DNA from: Sacculina carcini
Lineage: Eukaryota; Arthropoda; Thecostraca; Sacculinidae
Direction: 5' to 3'
Assembly (NCBI GenBank): GCA_916048095.2
Contig: OU696594.1
Coordinates: 2,504,781 to 2,568,780, forward strand
Length of the DNA: 64,000 nucleotides
Positions 57,780 through 64,000 of the stretch are shown here, piece after piece. Each line of letters starts with the position of its first letter. The first letter of the stretch is position 1. The notes under the pieces were generated by a model that did not search any database, was not told the DNA's origin, and saw nothing but the letters and a program-made list of their open reading frames with translations. A program made the position numbers and the translations under genes.

Positions 57780-60096
57780 CTATATATATAAAACAGATCC
57801 TCTGTCTGTCTGTGTGTCTGTTTGTCTGTCCCACCCTCCTTGGTCCATTTTCAGCAAGCTGCTACTCGGTAACCATTTGGTGTACCCGCCAACAATTTAT
57901 ACCATTACGTTGGAAATGTTGTTGTCTACACGATAAAATACTTTTCAAATCGTAAAAATAAAACCAAAACAAGTTATCGCGGTGAAAAGACAAAATGAAC
58001 CCTGAAAAATGCGAAAATTTTGGTCAATATTCCTGCATCTACTCCTCATAAACCAGAAATGGTACAGCCAAACAGATTATACCACTGTGTAGAAAATATT
58101 CTGTTCTACTCGTTAGTTTATGATTCATATCCAAAAATTAAATATAAAAAATTTAAAAATGGCAAAATTTCAGTCTACATTCAAAATTATATTTAAGCTC
58201 GACGCGTCCGACTTTCTGTACTTTTTTCTCTATTTCTCAGCAACTCACTATGACACATCTACATAAATATTACCATCATGCTGGGAATTTTGTTATCTAC
58301 AGCACGGTATAATTTTTAATTTTCCAGAGTGTATTAAAAGAAGTTACGGTGGTATGAAGTCAAAATGACAAAGTCAAAAAGGCAAAATTAGCACTGGAAA
58401 CCGTGAATATTTTGGTAAATATTCCGCTATCTATTCCTCATAAACCAGCAATGGTACAGCTATAAAAAGTATACTATTGTGTAGATAATTTTGTGTTCTA
58501 TAAGAAAAATTATAATTTATACCCACAAATGATACAAAAAACGTGTAAAATTGGCAAAATTCTCAAATACATCCAAAATTACACTTGAACACCGGGCGTC
58601 TAAAAAAAATCATTTTTCTACTATTTCTCAGTAACTATTTGTTACACATTAAAATAAATTTTACCATCGTGCTAAAAATTTTGTTTTCTACAATACGGTA
58701 TAATGTTTAAATTTCCAAAGTGTATCTGAAGGAAATTACGGGGATGTAAATTCAAAAGGACATATTGCCAATTTGACAGCTATTATGCGCACTTGCGATT
58801 ACACAGGAATATACTACTGTGTAGAGAATCTTGTGTTCTACAAAAAAGGTATAATTTATACCCACAAATGTTACAAAAAAGCGTGTAAAATTGGCAAAAT
58901 TCTCAAATACATCCAAAATTACACTTGAACACCGGGCGAATATAATTAATTCATTTTTCTACTATTTCTCAGTAACTATTTGTTACACATAAAAATAAAT
59001 TATACTATCGTGCTAGAAATCTTGTTTTCTACAATTCGGTATAATTTTTAATTTTACAAAGTATATCTGAAGGAAGTTACGGCGGTGTAAGTCAAAAGGA
59101 CATATTGCCAATTTGACAGCTATTATGCGCACTTGCGATTACACAGGAATATACTACTGTGTAGATAATTTTGTGTTCTACAAGATAAGCTATAATTTAT
59201 ACCCACAAATGATACAGAAAACGTGTAAAATTGGCAAAATTCTCAAATACATCCAAAAATACACGTGAACACCGGGCGACTAAAATAAATTAATTTTTCT
59301 ACTATTTCAAAGTAACTATTTGTTACACGTAGAAATAGATTATACCATCGTGCTAGAAATCTCGTTTTCTACAATACGGTATAATTTGTAATTTTCCAAA
59401 GTGTATCTGAAGGAAGTTACAGCGGTGTAAATTCAAAAGCACATATTTCCAATTTGACAGCTATTATGCGCACTTGCGATTACACAGGAATATACACCGA
59501 TTAAATTTCACTGAAGCCCAATCGCAATTCAGAATGCATCATATTAGCTCCAAGCATGGATGGTGTGGTTTTATTGGGTACAGTTTAATTAATGCTACAC
59601 TATACTGAATAGAAAGGCTTTATTGTCCTCAATATTTACACATGAATTGTTTCGCCCGACGGGCGGGTAAAATACTACTGGGAAAAAAGTTAACTACTCA
59701 AGTTGCATAAGGATATGGGTTGTAATATCATGCAATGCCAACTATATGAATATGCTGTGTTAGCGGACGCATAAATCTGGAATTATAGAGATGACAGAAG
59801 GTTTCATTGTTTTGATAGTGTTACACTTCTGAATTACTACACACGAAGGATGGGTGTGAACTTGAGCAGTGTTGAGGAAAAAAACTTCGTCAATAATTAA
59901 AACAAGAATTTACTAAGTTATATTTTTCAATTGGATAAGCTTTTTGCTTTTTGATTCATTATATTCTATTTATAGTTCCGCACGACGGGCGGGTTTAAAT
60001 TCGAGGCAGTTCGAGGGAAAATATTTTGCCACATCTAAAATAAAAACATTCACATTTAGACTTTTCTATTGGTTAAGACTTTTTATGGGTCTAAGC
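57780..60096 (+). repeat. Next composite element, start through hAT site
   Basis: The start motif (TATATATAAAACAGATCCTCTG) follows the previous terminus directly, a fourth head-to-tail junction. Satellite variants run in standard order to about 59490 and the pivot is at 59536. The segment 59050-60096 matches 8691-9738, ending in the same GTCTAAGC. Confidence 0.82.
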
Positions 60097-60350
60097 CAGT
60101 GACTCTCAACCCGCGGCACGCGTGCCGCATGCGGCACAGTAAGGGTCTGAGTGCGGCACAGCTAGCACCAACCGATCAGCCAGTTGAAAAATATACTTCA
60201 TAAAACAAGACGATAGCATTATTAATATGGAATTGATGAAAAAACATTCAGAATATCAATACTGCAAAATGGCTAAAAAAACGATAAAGTAAAAAATTAG
60301 AAAAATGCTGGAATCAATCCCTAAACCTCGCAAGATGATGACAGCGACTA
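60097..60350 (+). mobile_element. Left-end remnant of the hAT transposon
   Basis: It matches 9739-9993 (CAGTGACTCTCAAC, GCGGCACGCGTGCCGCATG, CGATAAAGTAAAAAATTAG). The transposase and right end are absent. A 17-bp filler (60351-60367) joins it to sequence that in the other copy lies at 12391, beyond the right target duplication. Confidence 0.88.
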
Positions 60351-60367
60351 AACTGAAACTGACAACT

Positions 60368-60845
60368 ACTGAAACTCTTTGCCGATGGAAACTTGTGTTT
60401 GAGCAAAAACATTTTCGAGCACGACCTTGGTTGTTTTTTATATTTATTTTTATATTAATTAACGTGTGTATATACCTTTTTGAGCACCAGAAACGAAACC
60501 AATTTCAAACCTCATTATTCCATGTGTGCCCTAAAGTGACTACAACAAAAAACAGCTGACATATAATATATTTATGTAAAATAGGTGTTTTCTGTATATA
60601 TAAATGTGCTGTGTTTTTACACTACGCCACAAAAGATTCTATTTTTAGACGCAGTGGCTTGGAAATACCTGGAAAAAACATCAAAACAACTGTGTTTGGA
60701 AGTCATGTGCTCAGCACATGTGTGCAGCTGCAGTTTGCAAAATTCACGTGCCAAGCACATGACTTCCACACACAGTTGTTTTGATGTTTTTTCCAGGTAT
60801 TTCCAAGCCACCGCGTTACGTCTTTACTTCAAAAATAATCACTAG
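60368..60845 (+). repeat. Foldback hairpin module, copy 3
   Basis: Arms at about 60651-60711 and 60752-60813 form a near-perfect stem of about 62 bp. Sequence and layout match 12391-12860. Confidence 0.8.
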
Positions 60846-61405
60846 CTTGGGGTTGAGTTTGTGTCGGGTTGAGTTTGTGTGTGAGGTACTAGAAAATATA
60901 AGCATTATAAGTGTTTGCTATGTGTATCTTCTGGTACCAAGTTATTTCATCATTTTGCTTCTTCTTTACCCTCTTATGTAATCTATCCATAATGTGTAGT
61001 TGGTTTAGGATATCAAGGCCGAATTGGGGGTATGCAGCTTTGGATCTGGTTTGTGGCCAGACAAAGCTGCACGTCTACTAAATTTTGTGGTTAGACCATT
61101 TTTGGCAGAGAGTGCTCTGGGCTATTTTGCAAAAAAATTCCACACGTGTCAAATTTGAAACTTTGACGCTTTCGAAAAAAGAATGAATATGTTTTGCAAA
61201 TAAATTCATGTGAAACGAAACATGCAATCATGTATTGGACTGTCTGTAAAATTGCGGTCTTTTTCAGTTTCTGAACTTTTCACACTCAACAGAATTTGCT
61301 AGGATACAAAACCGGTTTAAAGCCTGGCTGTCCCATGTGTACATGAATTAAATACGATATAAGCTAACTCACATATATTATACATCGATGTTTTAAATAG
61401 TATAC

Positions 61406-61408
<3 letters not shown>
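60846..61408 (+). other. Unassigned low-copy sequence
   Basis: A short GGGTTGAGTTTGTGT duplication lies at 60850-60881. Beyond that no repeat, frame or motif is recognised. It has no match elsewhere in the window. Confidence 0.4.

Positions 61409-61501
<93 letters not shown>
61409..61501. repeat. (TA)n microsatellite
   Basis: This is a TA tract of about 46 units directly in front of the truncated LINE. Confidence 0.95.
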
Positions 61502-61504
<3 letters not shown>

Positions 61505-62421
61505 CACTGCGAACAATACAATGTGGAGTGCCCCAGGGTTCTGTATTAGGTCCTACTCTCTTCTTGATATATATAAATGATATCTTCAGTGTGGCAAAAA
61601 ATTGCAAAATAATAGTATTCGCTGACGATACAAATTTGTTTTTCAAGGACAAATGTGCCAATAATTTGTACGGAAAAATCAATTCAGAAGTAGCAAGCAT
61701 ACACAATTGGTTCATCTCCAACAAACTCACAGTGAACATTGCAAAATCCTGTCATGTATTATTCAATAGAAGGGCTCGCTGTCAAGTCGGTACCGTAAAA
61801 TTAGGGAGCTCAGTCATCGAGAAGAGTGGAAAAACAAAATTTCTAGGAGTCATCCTTGACAGCTCTCTGAACTGGAAAGAACAAATACATAAAGTGTCTT
61901 CCAATCTGAGCAAAATTAATTTTATATTGAGTAAAACTAGGAATATATTCGATAAAAAAATAAATATACATTTATACAACACGCTGTTTAAACCACATAT
62001 GCAATACTGTTGCGAAACATGGGGAAATACGTTCACAACAAACTTGGAACCAATAAGAATCGCCCAAAGAAGAGCATTGAGAATAATAATGAATAAACAC
62101 TTACATGAGCGTTCTACTCCATTGTTCAAACAACTGAACATTATGAAATTTGACGACCTGATCAAATACAATACTTTAATGAAAATGTTCAATGCATTCC
62201 AAACTCGTCTTCCGAAGAATATACAAAATAACTTCGAAGTAAATCCCAGGCATGTGGACAAATTTGCGGTTCCTTTTGCACGCACAAAAACAAGAGACCT
62301 GACACTTTTTCATCAAGGAATCCGACTTTGGAACCAATTAGCAAGTCCAATCAAAATGTCCCAATCGATGTCAGCTTTCAAGAAAATAGTAAGAACACAA
62401 TATATTCAAACTTATTATTGA
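61502..62421 (+). CDS. Reverse transcriptase C-terminal half (truncated LINE ORF2)
   Basis: About 306 codons are open without a stop. They hold GVPQGSVLGPTLFLIYINDI, the catalytic VFADDTNLFF, NWFISNKLTVNIAKS and the thumb KFLGVILDSSLNWKEQI. The C-terminal region LYNTLFKPHMQYCCETWGN, IRIAQRRALRIIMNK and RLWNQLASPIK completes the family pattern. There is no start codon of its own: 61528 is GTG within GVPQG, and the upstream RT fingers and endonuclease are missing, so this is not functional. Lack of stops suggests a fairly young insertion. It differs from the LINE fragments at 49197-51195 and 51655-52258. Confidence 0.85.
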
Positions 62422-62662
62422 TACACATGTTGCTTATGCGTATGGGAACATCTTAACAGTGTGGCATGATGAAAAAGCTTTCATTTTTATTATCAGTTGT
62501 ATATGTTATATATGTTAATGTATATTGTATGTTGAAAAAGGGCAGTACAAGCCTCCAGGCTTCTTATACCCAGCCATCCTACATTGCAAATTATCAGGTA
62601 TTTTTTGAGTGAATGTTTGTGTTATGTTGGGTTTGGCAAATATATGATGATGATGATGAATT
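61502..62662 (+). mobile_element. 5'-truncated LINE with open RT frame
   Basis: The frame is open from the first base after the TA tract (IALRTIQCGVPQGSVLGPTL) to the stop at 62421. After it comes a roughly 240-bp 3' UTR, including GGGCAGTACAAGCCTCCAGG, that ends in (ATG)n at 62643-62660. The short-repeat tail and 5' truncation are typical of a CR1/Jockey-group insertion. Confidence 0.88.
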
Positions 62663-62900
62663 GTTAACTGGGCGTTCATTCTTATCATAAATACTTTTCA
62701 ACATGTAAAAGAGCTTGAAAATATTATTATATTTTGCGTGTGTTCTCGAATTGCTGTCCGTTTTGCTGTAGACTCGAAACACAATGAAATTATTCGTACA
62801 TTCACGTTGAATGCCTGTACTCAACTACTGACTGAGTGCTGCAGGCTTCAGTGCGTGAACTGTGTCTTTTAGGCATCCCCATAAATATAAGTGTTAAAAT
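62663..62900 (+). other. Short unassigned spacer
   Basis: No frame or repeat is recognised. It ends in a TATATATATCTATATATATAAAA run that leads into the next composite start. Confidence 0.4.
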
Positions 62901-63773
62901 CAGCTATATATATCTATATATATAAAACAGATCCTCTGTGTGTGTGTCTGTCTGTTTGTCTGTCCCACCCTCCTTGGTCCATTTTCTGCAAGCTGCTTCT
63001 CGGTAACTACTTGGTGTACCCGCTAACAATTTATACCATTACGTTGCAAATTTTCTTGGCTACATGATAGGCTACATTTAAGCTACATTACCACTGTGTA
63101 GAAAATATTCTTTTCTACTCGGTAGGCTATAATTCATATTCAAAAATTAAATATAAAATACGTAAATATGACAAAATTTCAGTCTACATTCAAAAATATA
63201 TTTAAACTCGACGCGTCCGATTTTCTATACTTTTTTCTCTATTTCTCAACAACTAACTATGACACGTCTAAACCAAATATATCATCATACTGGAAATTTT
63301 GTCATCTACAACACGGTATAATATTTAATTTTCCAAAGTGTATTAAAAAAATTTACGGCCGTGTGAAGTCAAAATGACAAAGTCAAAAATGCAAAATTAG
63401 CACTGAAAAACGCGAATATTTTGGTCAATATTCCGCTATCTATTTCTCATAAACCAGCAATGGTACAGCTATAAAATTTTAACTATTGTGTAGATAAGTG
63501 ATATTGTGTAGTTCTACAAGAAAAGTTATAATTTATACCCACAAGTGATACAAAAAACGTGTAAAATTGGCAAAATTCTCAAATACATCCAAAATTACAC
63601 TTGAACACCGGGTGACTAAAATTAATTCATTTTTCTACTATTTCTCAGTAACTATTTGTCACACATCAAAATTAATTATACTATCGTGCTAGAAATTTTG
63701 TTGTCTACAATACGGTATAATTCTAAATTTTCCAAAGTGTATCTGAAGGAAGTGAAGGCGGTGTAAAATCAAA
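62901..63773 (+). repeat. Composite-repeat start and satellite
   Basis: The start motif (TAAAACAGATCCTCTGTG) and CCACCCTCCTTGGTCC are followed by the early satellite variants in standard order and regular units up to GTGTAAAATCAAA at 63773, where the repeat is interrupted. Confidence 0.85.
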
Positions 63774-64000
63774 TGTAACGGTTGTGATAAAAATAATATG
63801 TTGTTATGTTGATCTTCGTTTGGCTGATCGTGATGTCTTGATAGTTCCTCTTGATGTTGTGTTCCGCGATAACAAATAATGATCACCCAGTCGAAGTTGA
63901 ATTGTATATTTTCAGCAATCAGTCAATCTACGTTAAAGTTATTCTTAAATCTAATGAATTAATTACGGCTTGCCTGAGTGAGTGGTGAGTCCTATCTCGC
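63774..64000 (+). mobile_element. Possible LTR start at the window edge
   Basis: The satellite breaks exactly before TGTAACGGTTGTG. TGTAACG-type starts are common in Ty3/gypsy LTRs. The remaining 227 bp matches nothing else in the window and is cut by the window edge. Confidence 0.35.

Overview
This 64 kb window looks like repeat-rich nuclear DNA from an invertebrate animal. It is AT-rich, it holds no recognisable host gene, and every convincing coding region belongs to a transposable element: two kinds of Ty3/gypsy-like LTR element, at least five non-LTR (LINE) lineages, and a hAT DNA transposon. The species cannot be named from the sequence. No rRNA, tRNA or CRISPR array was seen.

The background is one composite repeat, present about ten times in whole or part. 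A full copy is about 4.4-5.3 kb. It opens with a TATATATAAAA/GATCCTCTGTCTGTCTG start, then carries a roughly 341-bp satellite in tandem, then AT-rich modules each closed by a short GC-rich hairpin (CCGCACGACGGGCGGG), and ends in ...GGGTTTTAATGCTAGT. Three full copies stand head to tail with no spacer (28370-33400, 33401-38724, 38725-43103). Others are partial, inverted or interrupted (4236-15263, 19013-20560, 25904-27535, 43104-43740, 48358-49196, 54956-60845, 62901-64000). These ends resemble non-autonomous Helentron/HINE (DINE-like) rolling-circle elements. No Rep/helicase gene is present, so that assignment is an inference.

Layout. 1-4235: terminal modules, a 291-bp hAT-type MITE with perfect 8-bp target duplications, and a decayed RT relic. 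4236-9738: a solo minimal element, satellite, a hairpin module and another RT relic. 9739-12306: a hAT transposon with both ends and target duplication but a broken transposase. 15264-18964: the 3' part of a Ty3/gypsy element (168-bp LTR, polypurine tract, 1134-residue Pol). 20593-21534: an intact Gag of a different Ty3-like clade. 21985-25903: an apparently intact LINE whose ORF1 and ORF2 meet at a perfect -1 slippery heptamer. 27539-27829: a long inverted repeat with hammerhead-like cores. 28370-43103: the head-to-tail array. 43741-47790: lower-copy sequence, a duplicated block, an RT tail and tandem repeats. 49197-54955: nested LINE, gag and RT-RNase H-integrase relics. 55411-60845: another composite copy holding a deleted duplicate of the hAT. 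61502-62662: a 5'-truncated LINE. 63774-64000: a possible new LTR.

The genes do not form a host pathway. They record successive insertion into, and co-amplification with, the composite repeat. The most informative points are the spacer-less array, the frameshift site in the LINE, the hAT copy duplicated with its host repeat and then deleted, and the hammerhead-like inverted repeat.
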